DNA of 64,000 bases from CAILKP01 sp038231815 (GCA_038231815.1 JBBRKQ010000009.1:1-64000), one strand, 5' to 3'; positions 17,223-26,981 are shown, counted from the first letter of the stretch. Notes: generated from the letters alone by a model not told the origin. A program made the numbers and translations.

Positions 17223-17480
17223 ATGAACTACGACGAATCAATTCTTGAGCTTGTTCGCACCGCCCTGATGATCACCCTGAAAATCGCCGGTCCGATTCTG
17301 ATTGCTGGCCTTGTGATTGGTCTGGTGATCAGTATTTTGCAGAGTGTGACGAGTATCCAGGATCAGGCGCTCTCGTTTGTTCCGAAGATTGTTGTGATGA
17401 TTCTGGTTGCTGCATTTACCCTGCCGTGGCTCATCAGCCGCATCGTCGCGTTCACTCAGGAGATGTTCATTCTGCATTAA
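17223..17480 (+). CDS. fliQ: Flagellar type III export gate protein FliQ
   Basis: Small gate subunit with two membrane helices, 85 residues, the usual family length. Recognised by position and by LKIAGPILIAGLVIGLVISI and the conserved LQSVTSIQDQALSFVPKI loop, then ILVAAFTLPWLISRIVAF. GGAG is about ten bases before ATG 17223. About 156 bases without a gene separate it from fliR. Confidence 0.96.
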   Translation: MNYDESILELVRTALMITLKIAGPILIAGLVIGLVISILQSVTSIQDQALSFVPKIVVMILVAAFTLPWLISRIVAFTQEMFILH

Positions 17481-17636
17481 GCTGGTGTGGGGTTGAGAGC
17501 GACTCGGCACGATGTTCGATCGCCCATCCCGCAAATGTTCTGGACAGGGTTTGTTCTGCTGCATGCTTCTGCTGGCCAATTGAGATCGAAAAAAATAGTC
17601 CAACCGATTTGACGTGCACAGTTTTACCAACCCGTC

Positions 17637-18404
17637 GTGAATGAACTTGAACTTCAACTTGGTGGCCTCCTTCTCGTTTTCAGCCGCGTAGCCGGGCTGT
17701 TCCTGTTTGCGCCGATTCTCGCGAGCGTAACTGTGCCGATGCGGGTGCGGGCGATGTTGGGTATAACGTTTGCGCTGATCATTTGGCTCAGTCTGCCGCG
17801 AAGTCAGCAGCTTGTGGAGATGCCCGATGTGATCAGTGCTGGATGGATGGTGATGATGGAGACTGCGATGGGGCTGATCATCGGGCTGATTGCATTGTTG
17901 CCGGTGATCGCGGTGCAGCTTGGTTCGGCCCTGTTCGGCCAGCAAATGGGGTTTGGGCTGGCCGCGGTGTACAACCCGGCACTTGAGACAGAATCGGACG
18001 TGCTTGGTGACATGATGCTTTACGTCGCGCTGGGTGTTTTTCTGTCGTTTGGTGGCGTCGAAAAGGTATTTCTTGCTGTGGCCATGAGCTTCGCCACGAC
18101 ACCACCGGGCACGTTTTCGCTCTCGGCAGCGCCGCTGGCGTTGGTGCAGACAATCATCACCGCGGGGACAGACCTTGCGGTTCGGATCGCGCTGCCCGTG
18201 CTCTGTGTGCTCGGCATCGAGACACTCTCCACTGCGTTTATTAGTAAGACGATGCCGCAGTTGAACGTGATGTCGCTTGGATATGCCGCAAAGATCATTA
18301 TGGGAATTATGGCCCTGATCGGTTCGCTGGTGGCGGTTCAGAGTGTCATCGGCGACCATATCCGTGAAACCTTCGATCAGCTTTCTCTGTGGCTTAGTCT
18401 TTGA
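17637..18404 (+). CDS. fliR: Flagellar type III export gate protein FliR
   Basis: Third FliPQR gate subunit, 255 residues, predicted six membrane segments. Diagnostic stretches are LLLVFSRVAGLFLFAPIL, VPMRVRAMLGITFALI, LGSALFGQQMGFGLAAVYNP and ALPVLCVLGIETLSTAFISKTMPQLNVMSL. The start is GTG 17637 (VNELELQLGG); no in-frame ATG precedes the first helix. A 60-base spacer precedes flhB. Confidence 0.95.
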   Translation: MNELELQLGGLLLVFSRVAGLFLFAPILASVTVPMRVRAMLGITFALIIWLSLPRSQQLVEMPDVISAGWMVMMETAMGLIIGLIALLPVIAVQLGSALFGQQMGFGLAAVYNPALETESDVLGDMMLYVALGVFLSFGGVEKVFLAVAMSFATTPPGTFSLSAAPLALVQTIITAGTDLAVRIALPVLCVLGIETLSTAFISKTMPQLNVMSLGYAAKIIMGIMALIGSLVAVQSVIGDHIRETFDQLSLWLSL

Positions 18405-18464
18405 TTGTTCGTGGTTCCGAGCCTTGATTCCTGATGCCCTCTTCTTGCGAAAGCGGCGACTTGC

Positions 18465-19598
18465 ATGGCTGATGACATGGGAAACAGAACGGAAGCGCCG
18501 ACCGGGAAGCGCCTGCAGGAAGCTCGGGAGAATGGCCAGATTCCCAAGAGTACGGACTTGACCGGTGCGGTTGACCTGATAGGGGCTGCGGTGGTGGTGT
18601 ACTACTACGGCCACATGCTTGTGACCGGCCTCGGGGAGATGATGCAGACGGTGCTGTCGGGCGGTGGACCGATTGGCCTGCTTGAGAAAGAGGATTACAT
18701 CAAGCTCTTTAACTGGGCTGTGATCCGCGGGTTGATGACAACCTGGCCGATGGTGGTGATTACTTGTGCGGTCATCTACGTTGGCCAACTCCAGCAAACC
18801 GGCTTTCACATTTCGTTCAAGCCGCTTGAGCTCAAGCCAGAGAAGCTGAATCCTTTTACCGGATTCAAGAAGCTTTTTGCGAAGCGAAACGTCGTTAAGA
18901 CCGGTGTGAATTCTGTGAAGGCGGTGATTTTGACGGCCATCGTCAGTGCGTTCATCAGCAAGCACATGCGAGAAATGGCCGCGCTGCCCATGCTACCTCT
19001 GATGGGTGCTGTGGCGGCAGTGTTCGAGCTGATTGTGAAGCTTATCATCTGGCTGCTGTCTGTCATGCTGGTTGTCGGAGCCGCGGACTACGTCTACCAG
19101 CTCTGGCAGCATCAGCAGGACTTGAAGATGACCAAGCACGCCGTGAAAGATGATCGTAAGGCGGCCGAGGGTGATATAGAGATGCGCGGCAAGCGTCTGC
19201 GGATGGGCCGGGATGTGATCGTGCAGCGGCTGAAGTCGGCCGTACCAAAGGCCGACGTGATCATTACCAATCCCACGCACTTTGCCGTAGCCCTGAAATA
19301 TGATCCGGCGACAATGGCGGCACCAATTGTGGTTGCAAAGGGTGCAGACTACGTGGCGTTTCGAATTCGTGATATGGCCAATGCCGCTGGCATTCCCATT
19401 ATTGAAAAGCCTCCGTTGGCCCGCGCCTTGTACAACAACGTGCCGGTTGGTCGCGAGGTGCCCAATCAGTTTTACGAGGCGGTCGCTGAAATTCTTGCGT
19501 ATGTGTATCGGATCTCTGGCCGTGCTGAGCAGGCCCAGCAGCAGGCCGCTGAGGCTGCGGGGCAAACCAGCGTTGGTTTGACCGCTGATGCGGTCTGA
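18465..19598 (+). CDS. flhB: Flagellar export substrate-specificity switch FlhB
   Basis: Export-apparatus membrane protein whose cytoplasmic domain cuts itself to switch from rod/hook to filament export. The 377-residue protein starts MADDMGNRTEAPTGKRLQEARENGQ, with the FlhB/YscU N-terminal motif (T-E-x-PT-x-KR-L-x-x-AR-x-x-G). Four hydrophobic helices follow. The autocleavage motif NPTH is at about residues 267-270 (IITNPTHFAVALKY), with the usual downstream VVAKGAD and IIEKPPLARALY. It ends in a short Gln/Ala-rich tail. All residues needed for self-cleavage are present. Confidence 0.97.
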   Translation: MADDMGNRTEAPTGKRLQEARENGQIPKSTDLTGAVDLIGAAVVVYYYGHMLVTGLGEMMQTVLSGGGPIGLLEKEDYIKLFNWAVIRGLMTTWPMVVITCAVIYVGQLQQTGFHISFKPLELKPEKLNPFTGFKKLFAKRNVVKTGVNSVKAVILTAIVSAFISKHMREMAALPMLPLMGAVAAVFELIVKLIIWLLSVMLVVGAADYVYQLWQHQQDLKMTKHAVKDDRKAAEGDIEMRGKRLRMGRDVIVQRLKSAVPKADVIITNPTHFAVALKYDPATMAAPIVVAKGADYVAFRIRDMANAAGIPIIEKPPLARALYNNVPVGREVPNQFYEAVAEILAYVYRISGRAEQAQQQAAEAAGQTSVGLTADAV

Positions 19599-19928
19599 TC
19601 GACGGGTCCGTGCTGATTGGCCAGCCATAACCAACACGGGTTGGAGCCGAACCTGAAAGCCGAAGGTGTCTACCCCATCGCAGCGGTGCAACCGTTGCTG
19701 TGTTCCGGGGTGGATTTTGGCTTGCGGGAGCTATCAGGGTCGGTGGGCACGCCACGATCAATTTCAGGGTGTTTCCACCCCCGCCGCTCGCTGCCGCGGC
19801 CTCACGCAATTGCCCTCACCCGGCCGATGTTGCCGCTGACTCGGTAAGTTCTGCCGGTTTGTGCGCACATGTGCCGCCCAACTCGTTCGGCAAGCTGATG
19901 TTTCAGGCTGAAGCTTCACCATCAACCA
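19599..19928. other. Gap inside the flagellar cluster
   Basis: 330 bases between flhB and flhA with no supported gene. It contains the 10-bp palindrome TGTGCGCACA (19860-19869), one of several copies of this word in the window. A promoter for flhA may lie here, but I could not identify one. Confidence 0.4.
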
Positions 19929-22109
19929 ATGACCGCATCCACCCCAACAGTATCTGACGCCCCGAAAATGCCCGCCTGGGTCATGGTGTTTCAGAAGCAC
20001 AAGGGGTTGATCGTCCCGATTGGTTTCGTTGGACTGCTGGCGGTTATCGTGGTGCCGCTGCCGCCGTTTGTGATGGACCTGCTGATCATCGGCAATATTA
20101 CGTTGTCGGTCATGATCCTGATGACCACGATGTACATGAAGGAGGTTCTGGATTTCAGCGGCTTCCCTTCGATGCTTCTTGCTACAACACTGCTTCGTCT
20201 GGTGCTGAATATTGCCAGCACCCGCATGGTGCTTTCGGCTGACGCGACGAGTGCATCGGACGTTATCACAGTCGCTGGCGGTGTGATCGCCGCGTTCGGA
20301 TCGTTCGTCGCGGGCTCCAACATCATCGTCGGGGTGATCATTTTTCTGATCCTGATCTTGGTCCAGTTCATGGTCATTACCAAAGGTGCGACCCGCATCT
20401 CGGAAGTGGCCGCCCGCTTTACGCTTGATGCCATGCCGGGCAAGCAGATGGCTATCGATGCCGATCTCTCTGCGGGAATTATTAACGAGGCGGAGGCTCG
20501 CAAGCGCCGCGAGAAAATCTCTAGAGAAGCGGACTTCTTTGGTGCGATGGATGGTGCATCAAAGTTCGTCCGGGGCGATGCCGTTGCCGGTCTAATCATC
20601 ACTGCGATTAACGTGGTGGGCGGCATAACCATCGGCATTCTGGTCAAAGGCTGGGAGATCGGCGACACCTTCCGCAGCTTTACGCTGCTGACCATTGGTG
20701 ACGGCATCAGCTCGCAGATTCCGGCGTTTGTTATCGCGATCGCTTCGGCGCTCATCATCACCCGCTCTTCCGCTCAGGAAGAGCTTGGCATGGAGATGAC
20801 CGGTCAGGTTGCCCGTGAGCCAATCGGGCTGCTCATTACCGCAGGGTTTCTCATTGCCCTGTGTTTCACTCCGTTGCCCTCATTCCCGCTGCTGCTTGGC
20901 GCTGGCGGTTTGATTATGACAGCGTATTTCATGACCGGTGGGTTTGGCAAACAAAGCCGCGATGCATCAAAGAAAGCTGCGACCGCGGCAGTTGCGACGC
21001 CCGCCCGCCCGGAGCCCGCGGCACCTGAGTCACTGCTAAAGCTGGACACCCTTGAGTTTGAGGTTGGCTATGCACTTGTGCAGTTGGTTGATACAACCCG
21101 TGGCGGGGATTTGCTTGACAGGATTTCCGCGATCCGTCGCCAGCTTGCCGTTGAGATGGGATTCATTTTGCCACCGGTTCGTATTCGCGACAATTTGGAG
21201 CTTGGACCGAGCGAGTATCGGGTAAAGGTCAAGGGTGCGCCCGTTGCTATTGGTCAGACTTTCCCCGGGCGGTTCTTGGCCATTGACTCCGGCGTCACCA
21301 GCGGCTCGATCGACGGGATTCCCGCAAAGGATCCTGCCTTTGGTCTTGATGCGTGGTGGATCGAAGAATCACAACGGCCAATGGCCGAGAGTCTCAATTA
21401 CACCGTGGCCGATGCATCCAGCGTACTCACAACTCATCTGACTGAACTGGTCAAGACATACGCCCCAGAACTGCTCACGCGTCAAGAAGTTAGTGATCTT
21501 GTCGGCCAACTCAAGCTCAAATGTCCCAAACTGGTTGAAGACACCATGCCCGGTATCGTCAAGCCTGGGGACCTGCACCGCATTCTTCAGAACCTGCTTC
21601 GCGAGCGTGTCAGCATTCGCGACCTCGAGACGATTGTAGAGACTCTTGGTGATTGGTGCCCCAAGACTAAAGATCTTGATGTGCTGACTGAGTATGTTCG
21701 CAACGCCCTGCGCCGCGGCATCTGCCAGCGGTACACCGTACGTGATGATCTCGGTCGACTCCGGCTGAGTTGTGTGACGCTCGACCCGCAGCTTGAAGAT
21801 TTCATCAACGCGTACATTGACCGCTCGGCTTCCGGCACAGCCCTTACGATGCCTCCGGGTATCGCGCAACAAATCGTGACCAAGCTTGGGCTTGGTATTC
21901 AGACGCTTCTTGCCGCAGGACGGCAGCCGGTGCTGTTGGCATCACCGCAAGTTCGTGCGATTGTGCGGCAGCTGCTTGAGAACCAGTACCCCGCTGCGGT
22001 GGTGCTGGGCTACAACGAAATCGTGCCCGGAATTGAGGTGGAATCGTTGGCCCTCATCAGCCCACCAGAGTCCGCGAATGCTGTCAATCCAAACTTGGTA
22101 GCTGCCTAG
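19929..22109 (+). CDS. flhA: Flagellar type III export protein FlhA
   Basis: Nonameric inner-membrane channel of the flagellar export apparatus; its cytoplasmic ring docks chaperone-substrate complexes. Length 726, normal for the family. The N-terminal half has about eight helices with the FHIPEP signature region LLATTLLRLVLNIASTR. The conserved loop TRISEVAARFTLDAMPGKQMAIDADL...IINEAEARKRR with READFFGAMDGASKFVRGD is intact. The C-terminal half is the cytoplasmic domain (LLDRISAIRRQLAVEMGFILPPVRIRD, VLGYNEIVPGIEVE). ATG 19929 begins MTASTPTVSDAPKM. Confidence 0.97.
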   Translation: MTASTPTVSDAPKMPAWVMVFQKHKGLIVPIGFVGLLAVIVVPLPPFVMDLLIIGNITLSVMILMTTMYMKEVLDFSGFPSMLLATTLLRLVLNIASTRMVLSADATSASDVITVAGGVIAAFGSFVAGSNIIVGVIIFLILILVQFMVITKGATRISEVAARFTLDAMPGKQMAIDADLSAGIINEAEARKRREKISREADFFGAMDGASKFVRGDAVAGLIITAINVVGGITIGILVKGWEIGDTFRSFTLLTIGDGISSQIPAFVIAIASALIITRSSAQEELGMEMTGQVAREPIGLLITAGFLIALCFTPLPSFPLLLGAGGLIMTAYFMTGGFGKQSRDASKKAATAAVATPARPEPAAPESLLKLDTLEFEVGYALVQLVDTTRGGDLLDRISAIRRQLAVEMGFILPPVRIRDNLELGPSEYRVKVKGAPVAIGQTFPGRFLAIDSGVTSGSIDGIPAKDPAFGLDAWWIEESQRPMAESLNYTVADASSVLTTHLTELVKTYAPELLTRQEVSDLVGQLKLKCPKLVEDTMPGIVKPGDLHRILQNLLRERVSIRDLETIVETLGDWCPKTKDLDVLTEYVRNALRRGICQRYTVRDDLGRLRLSCVTLDPQLEDFINAYIDRSASGTALTMPPGIAQQIVTKLGLGIQTLLAAGRQPVLLASPQVRAIVRQLLENQYPAAVVLGYNEIVPGIEVESLALISPPESANAVNPNLVAA

Positions 22110-22246
22110 CCGCAGGTTACTTCTAGCGGCGCCATACTGCATCGCTGTGTTTCTTGTTGCCTTTTTTCCCTTTGTTGTTTCGCTTACCTCGCTGCCTTGA
22201 TTTTGCGATTCAGCAATTGCACCATCTGCGAACTTGGACCCCTCCC

Positions 22247-22855
22247 ATGCCTCTACTCATACTTGATGGATCCATCGCTTCTCTAACGCTTGCCTGGCGC
22301 GAGGCGGCTTCGCGACCACCAGTTCCCGCATCCGGAAAGTCGGCCGATGAACCATTTGTTTTGTGGGTTCCGGCGGCGGATAGTGCGCGGCTCGGTGAAC
22401 GCGCGAGCACCATTGCCCAGCTGTGCCAGGCCACACTGTTTGTTGAACAACTTAACGAAACGTGGCCACTGCCGTCCGGCCGCGCCGGTCGGGCGGAAGG
22501 TTCCGTCTTGCTCTTTCGGGCAGCCCTCATCGCCCTTGAGCGTCAATGCACTCGAGTAATTTGGCCTGTGCATACGACGCCGGCCGATGGCCTTGCCGCC
22601 GCAGCCCGTGTGTTTGATCGCGGTTTGATGATCCGTGAGTTGCTGAGTCTGGATGCCCCTGATTCGCCCGTAGCTTTTGAGATGCCTCTCCTTGAGTTGA
22701 GCGATGAGGCGGTCGCGGATTTGGCGATCGACCTTGGTGTGCCGCTGGAACTGGCGGCCTTTTGCCGCAATAGCCCTGCTGAGGCGTGCACTTCGTGTCC
22801 ATCCTGCCGGCGATGGCTCACCGCGGCGGCGGCAGTGGGGGGCTCTTTGCACTGA
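22247..22855 (+). CDS. QueC-like protein with degenerate PP-loop, in the flagellar cluster
   Basis: About 202 residues, collinear with 7-cyano-7-deazaguanine synthase (QueC/ExsB, PP-loop ATPase) but apparently without its active site. LILDGSIASLTLAW sits where QueC has its SGG-x-DS PP-loop, so the Gly-Gly and Asp-Ser are lost. VLLFRAALIALERQCTRVIW matches the middle helix and strand. EMPLLELSDEAVADLAIDLGVPLE matches QueC's TPL..L.K.EI..L...LGVP. The end ACTSCPSCRRW resembles its CGxCxxC zinc site. A function in queuosine synthesis is therefore unlikely. The position just after flhA suggests a flagellum-related or diverged binding role (inference). ATG 22247 is chosen over the frame opening at 22154, which would add an ill-matching 31 residues. 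Confidence 0.65.
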   Translation: MPLLILDGSIASLTLAWREAASRPPVPASGKSADEPFVLWVPAADSARLGERASTIAQLCQATLFVEQLNETWPLPSGRAGRAEGSVLLFRAALIALERQCTRVIWPVHTTPADGLAAAARVFDRGLMIRELLSLDAPDSPVAFEMPLLELSDEAVADLAIDLGVPLELAAFCRNSPAEACTSCPSCRRWLTAAAAVGGSLH

Positions 22856-22939
22856 AAGCCCGATTTGTGCGCATGATTCTGTCAGTATTCGGGTGGAGTT
22901 GCGGGCCACTGAACCACCTAGGCTGGTGTGGCGTAGGCT

Positions 22940-23854
22940 TTGCGTATCAAGGAGGCCTCGCTTCTGCCACATCAAACAGCCAAATCAAATTTAAAGCTGC
23001 ATCGCAGGCGAAAGTGGCGTCGATTTGTGGTTTGCGCGGCTGTGCTGGTAGCGGTGGCAATCACCCTGACCATTCAAAGCTGTTCGATGCCGGGGCCTAA
23101 GGCGAGTGCTCAGCAGATCAGCGGGCTGCCGCGGGCGGCGATTCAGGCCGATGAATCTGCGGCGGTGCTTTCGTATCTGCACGCCGGTGATTCGAACAAG
23201 CAACGTGTTATTTATATTCACGGCACACCTGGCAGTGCCGATGGATGGGCTGACTTTCTCGTGAGTCCGGTTCCCGGGTTTGAAGCAATCGCCGTTGATC
23301 GATTGGGATTTGGAGAGTCAGGGGCTCGAGTGGGTGGTGTTGAATCGTTTGAACAACAGGCTGCTGCTATCGCGCCGCTGCTTGTGGAGCGTGAGGGAAA
23401 ATGGCCCATCCTCGTTGGGCATTCGCTGGGCGGGCCGATCGCAAGTCGGTTGGCGGCGATGTATCCGGAGAGGGTTGCTGGGCTCATCATCGTCGCCGGG
23501 TCGCTTGATCCGGCACAGGAGAAGCCCGGGCTTGCCCAGTCTATCGGAACAACCGGGTTTGCGCGGTTCTTCATGCCACAAGTGATTGACAACAGCATGG
23601 GAGAGTTGGATGCTGCTGAGGCGCAGACCAAGCTACTTGGCCCTGAACTGGGCAAGGTTACCTGCCCGATCGTGATTATTCATGGCTCCGCCGATGAGCT
23701 GGTTCCGTTTGCTAATGTGGCGTACATGGAAGAGATGTTCATCGGGGCAAGATCTGTGCGCACGGTGAGGCTCGATAAACAAGGGCACTTTGTTCCTTGG
23801 GAACGGCCGGACATTATTCGGGATGCTGTTTCGAGCTTTGAATCGGCTCGGTGA
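22940..23854 (+). CDS. Alpha/beta hydrolase, probable lipoprotein
   Basis: Serine hydrolase of the alpha/beta fold, 304 residues from TTG 22940 (MRIKEASLL). The N-terminus RRRKWRRFVVCAAVLVAVAITLTIQSC has a basic n-region, a hydrophobic core and a possible lipobox (IQSC), so it is probably a membrane-anchored lipoprotein outside the cytoplasm. The catalytic set is visible: oxyanion loop IYIHGTPGSADGW, nucleophile elbow VGHSLGG, acid Asp in IHGSADELVPF and His in DKQGHFVPW. The substrate is unknown. A start further in, at the basic cluster, cannot be excluded. The gene is convergent with the Asp-box protein gene, 22 bases apart. Confidence 0.88.
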   Translation: MRIKEASLLPHQTAKSNLKLHRRRKWRRFVVCAAVLVAVAITLTIQSCSMPGPKASAQQISGLPRAAIQADESAAVLSYLHAGDSNKQRVIYIHGTPGSADGWADFLVSPVPGFEAIAVDRLGFGESGARVGGVESFEQQAAAIAPLLVEREGKWPILVGHSLGGPIASRLAAMYPERVAGLIIVAGSLDPAQEKPGLAQSIGTTGFARFFMPQVIDNSMGELDAAEAQTKLLGPELGKVTCPIVIIHGSADELVPFANVAYMEEMFIGARSVRTVRLDKQGHFVPWERPDIIRDAVSSFESAR

Positions 23855-23876
23855 GGCCGTGGGTGCAATGATGAGG

Positions 23877-26012
23877 TTACCGTGCCGGTGCGCTGAACTT
23901 CCAGATTCCATAGCAGTTGGTTGCAAACCACGGTTCGCGAGTCTTGCCATGCACGCGAACCCACATTGCCTCTCGGCCGCCATCTTTGCCTTGTCCATCC
24001 AGCGGTTCCTGCCGGTTCAGGTTTAGCCACGTCTTGCCCGCATCGGTTGATCGGAGCGCTGATGCGTTCGATGCGAAAATGTTTCGATTGCCCGCAATAT
24101 AGATTACGGCCGAATCGACAGGATCAACCGCGACCGAGTTCATGTGCATTGCCCCATCTTGATCTTTGGGCAGGTCAGGATCCGGCAGAAATTTGTTGCT
24201 TTCCCAGATGCGAAGCCGATTGCCAGCAACCAGATACACCCGGCTGCGGGATGAGTCCGAAGCGACATCGCTGATGTACGTTTCCGATGAGCAGACGACT
24301 TGCCACGTCACCCCCTGATCAACCGAACGAACGACCCGCCAATTTTTAGACTCTTTGGCCGCGAGAATTCCGATCAGTGATTTATCGGCTGCATCATGAA
24401 CATAGACCCCGGATGCCCCGTTCATGACCGACCATGTCTTGCCGCCATCGGCGGAGCGGTACTGACCGGAAAACAAAACGTTCTTATCGATGGGATCACC
24501 ATACCCGATGTAAGACTCGAGCGGCTGATCCGAGACTTTCCATACTTTGCCGCCATCAAGTGACACTGCCCGCAGCTTGGGCGACCCCCAGCCTTCTGCT
24601 TCTCCTACGACCAACGTTTCTGGTGTTGATGCGTACCCGCCATAGTTGTAGCCTCCCCAGTGTTTGTTGCCGGGCTCGAGATATTTCCAGTTCGTACCAC
24701 CATCGGTCGTCAGCATGCAGGCATAGTCCTGTGAACCAAAGAACAGCACATCAGGGTTGATCGCTGAAAAGTTGAAGGCTCCTCCCACAAAGATGTTATT
24801 TACACCGTTTCCGGCCAGCCCATAATTGCGACCGCCATCGGTGGAGATTGCCGGATGATCCGCGCCCGGCAGCAGAATTTGATTTGCATTCTTTGGTCCG
24901 AATGCGTAAAGGCCCGGCCGCACGTTGTACGGGACAATTGTTAGACCCGTGCGCTGCTGGGACTGATTCCAGGTTGCCCCTCCATCATGTGAGAAGTAAT
25001 TTTTCCACTGGTATGGATCAGCCTGACGGTAGAGCATGAGTCGGTTTGCATCCGACGGAGCAGCGGTGATGTTCTGCAGTCGCACGTGCTCTTCAGGCTT
25101 GCCTTTGCCAAGCTGTACAACCGCCGAAAGCTCTGACCACGTTTTGCCTCCATCTGTTGATTTGAAGCCGCTGGTGGTGCCTGTCGCAAACACAACATCA
25201 GGCGAAGCGGCCGACACCGCCACTCCGGTCATGACACCGTGTAGTCCGGTGGTCCAACTCTTGCCGCCGTCACGCGAGATGTGCAAACCGGTTAAGTTGG
25301 CGGCAAAGAGTGCCCCGCTCTTTGGGGCCACGGCAAGCATCGCCTCCGCTGCTACTTCACCACCGGGCATTGCGGCCCACGTTGTGCCGCCATCAAGAGA
25401 TTTGTACAGCCCCGGCTTTTCTTCTGGGCTTCCCCATGATGCTTTGTCGGTCGCAAGTCGGGACCAGTACACCACGCGTGTGAAGCCTTCGTTTGAATCA
25501 TATGTTGACGGATCGAAAGCAAGCTGATACCGCTGGTCGTGCGATGCGGCCATTTGTACCGGTAGGACGTGCTTCCATGATGCAGCCTGGTCTGTCGTTA
25601 CGTAAATCCCATTGAAGCGGTGCGCGACAGTATTAGCAGCGATTACTATCGCACGCTTTGGGTTGTTGGGGTCAATGGCTGCGGCGGATGAGCCGCGTGC
25701 GGCGAAGCCGACATTGGCCGGTTCCCAATGGTTGCCCCCATCGAGCGACCGAAACAGCCCACCCACATCAGTGCACCAGAGCATGAAGTTGCCATCTGAG
25801 CCATCAACAGCGACCGCACGAACCCACTGGCACCCGTCACCCGTGACGGTACCCTTGGCCCGCAACTCACTGTTGGTGATTTCGACCGGCGTCCATGCGC
25901 CGTTCGGAACAGCTGCGCCACTGTCTACGAAATGGCCCGCAGCCAAGGCGGCAGCAGGGAGCAGTACTGCAGCCGCGAAGATCGCTGGTCGCAAGTTTGG
26001 TCTCCGCTGCAT
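23877..26012 (-). CDS. Secreted Asp-box (BNR/sortilin-like) beta-propeller protein
   Basis: About 711 residues with a signal peptide (MQRRPNLRPAIFAAAVLLPAAALA|A). I count about a dozen Asp-box motifs (S-x-D-x-G-x-x-W): SLDGGNHW, SLDGGTTW, SRDGGKSW, STDGGKTW, SHDGGATW, TTDGGTNW, SLDGGKVW, SADGGKTW, SVDQGVTW, STDAGKTW and weaker ones. This indicates one or two beta-propellers of the sialidase/VPS10/GH74 type. GH74-like glycosidase activity is possible, but I could not identify catalytic Asp residues, so no enzyme name is given. ATG 26012 is preceded by GGGAAG. ATG 26039 would add nine residues. The frame stays open to 26621 over the divergent channel gene; that part is not coding. Confidence 0.85.
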   Translation of the reverse strand: MQRRPNLRPAIFAAAVLLPAAALAAGHFVDSGAAVPNGAWTPVEITNSELRAKGTVTGDGCQWVRAVAVDGSDGNFMLWCTDVGGLFRSLDGGNHWEPANVGFAARGSSAAAIDPNNPKRAIVIAANTVAHRFNGIYVTTDQAASWKHVLPVQMAASHDQRYQLAFDPSTYDSNEGFTRVVYWSRLATDKASWGSPEEKPGLYKSLDGGTTWAAMPGGEVAAEAMLAVAPKSGALFAANLTGLHISRDGGKSWTTGLHGVMTGVAVSAASPDVVFATGTTSGFKSTDGGKTWSELSAVVQLGKGKPEEHVRLQNITAAPSDANRLMLYRQADPYQWKNYFSHDGGATWNQSQQRTGLTIVPYNVRPGLYAFGPKNANQILLPGADHPAISTDGGRNYGLAGNGVNNIFVGGAFNFSAINPDVLFFGSQDYACMLTTDGGTNWKYLEPGNKHWGGYNYGGYASTPETLVVGEAEGWGSPKLRAVSLDGGKVWKVSDQPLESYIGYGDPIDKNVLFSGQYRSADGGKTWSVMNGASGVYVHDAADKSLIGILAAKESKNWRVVRSVDQGVTWQVVCSSETYISDVASDSSRSRVYLVAGNRLRIWESNKFLPDPDLPKDQDGAMHMNSVAVDPVDSAVIYIAGNRNIFASNASALRSTDAGKTWLNLNRQEPLDGQGKDGGREAMWVRVHGKTREPWFATNCYGIWKFSAPAR

Positions 26013-26378
26013 CCTGCTTCCCGCAATGTTTCTGAGCATTTGATAGGATACGCAGACTTCTCCGTGGCGGGCCGCTTCAACGCACGCTGATCTTCGGAGC
26101 GTCTCTCGCGTCAGTATGCACCAGAGGCCCCGACCCCATGACCCAGCATCAAACAATCCGCGCGATCCCTCATCCAGTTGGAGCACTCTATCGATCCAAA
26201 GGCTTTTGAGATTCCTTCCTGCCTTCCTTCCGAAAATAGATCGCGGTTCCGGCTCAATCATCAATAGTGTGTTAGTGAAACGACCGGAGCTACTGTATTC
26301 GGTTCCTCCGTGATTCCCCAATTTGTGGCGGTCAGTTTGACTGCCCGACCAGATTACCTTCGGCACTCCGGACCCACA
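26013..26378. other. Divergent intergenic region
   Basis: 366 bases between the Asp-box gene and the channel gene, expected to hold both promoters. An imperfect inverted repeat GGCGGTCA-GTT-TGACTGCC at 26327-26345 lies about 35 bases before ATG 26379 and is a possible operator or hairpin. I see no small gene. Confidence 0.35.
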
Positions 26379-26981
26379 ATGACCAAAGGCAGGCTTGAAG
26401 CATTTAGTGACGGTGTCATCGCAATCCTGATCACCATTATGGTGCTGGAGATGAAAGTGCCGCACGCTTCGGCAAATCTGGCCGAATTGCGCCCGATGCT
26501 GCCGGTCTTCCTGAGCTATGTGCTTAGCTTTGTGTATGTTGGCATCTATTGGAACAATCACCACCACCTGCTCTACGCGACGCAGCGGATCAGTGGGGGG
26601 GTGCTCTGGGCCAACTTGCACCTGCTGTTCTGGCTCTCGCTCATCCCATTTACCACCGGCTGGATGGGCGACAACCCTTTGGCACCGGCACCCATGGCGC
26701 TTTACGGCATCGTGCTGCTGATGGCCGGAGTCGGTTACACAATTCTTGAGAAAATGATCTTCCGGCTAAGCGATGCTGATTCGATCCTGGGGCGGGCGCT
26801 TCGAAAGGACTACAAAGGCAAGCTCTCGTTGGTCATCTACCTTGCCGCCATCGGGCTCTCCTTCATCGAGGCATGGGTGGCTGGCGTTCTGTACGTTCTT
26901 GTCGCCCTCATGTGGCTCATCCCTGACCCGCGCATCGAGCGAGCGATTGCCGAGGTTGCGCCGCCGCGAAACCGCAGCTAG
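26379..26981 (+). CDS. TMEM175-family (DUF1211) potassium channel-like membrane protein
   Basis: Integral membrane protein of 200 residues with six hydrophobic segments. The start MTKGRLEAFSDGVIAILITIMVLEM is the TMEM175 hallmark: R-x-x-x-FSDG-x-x-AI followed by the pore-lining helix. YWNNHHHLL after the third segment is also typical. Bacterial members form K+-permeable channels as tetramers. ATG 26379 is chosen because the motif begins there; the frame opens at 26310. TAG ends the gene. Confidence 0.92.
   Translation: MTKGRLEAFSDGVIAILITIMVLEMKVPHASANLAELRPMLPVFLSYVLSFVYVGIYWNNHHHLLYATQRISGGVLWANLHLLFWLSLIPFTTGWMGDNPLAPAPMALYGIVLLMAGVGYTILEKMIFRLSDADSILGRALRKDYKGKLSLVIYLAAIGLSFIEAWVAGVLYVLVALMWLIPDPRIERAIAEVAPPRNRS

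Noticed and set aside
17238..18965. 575-codon minus-strand frame opposite fliQ-fliR-flhB
   Set aside because: It covers three well-supported flagellar genes and is rich in His/Arg/Gln, as expected for an antisense frame.
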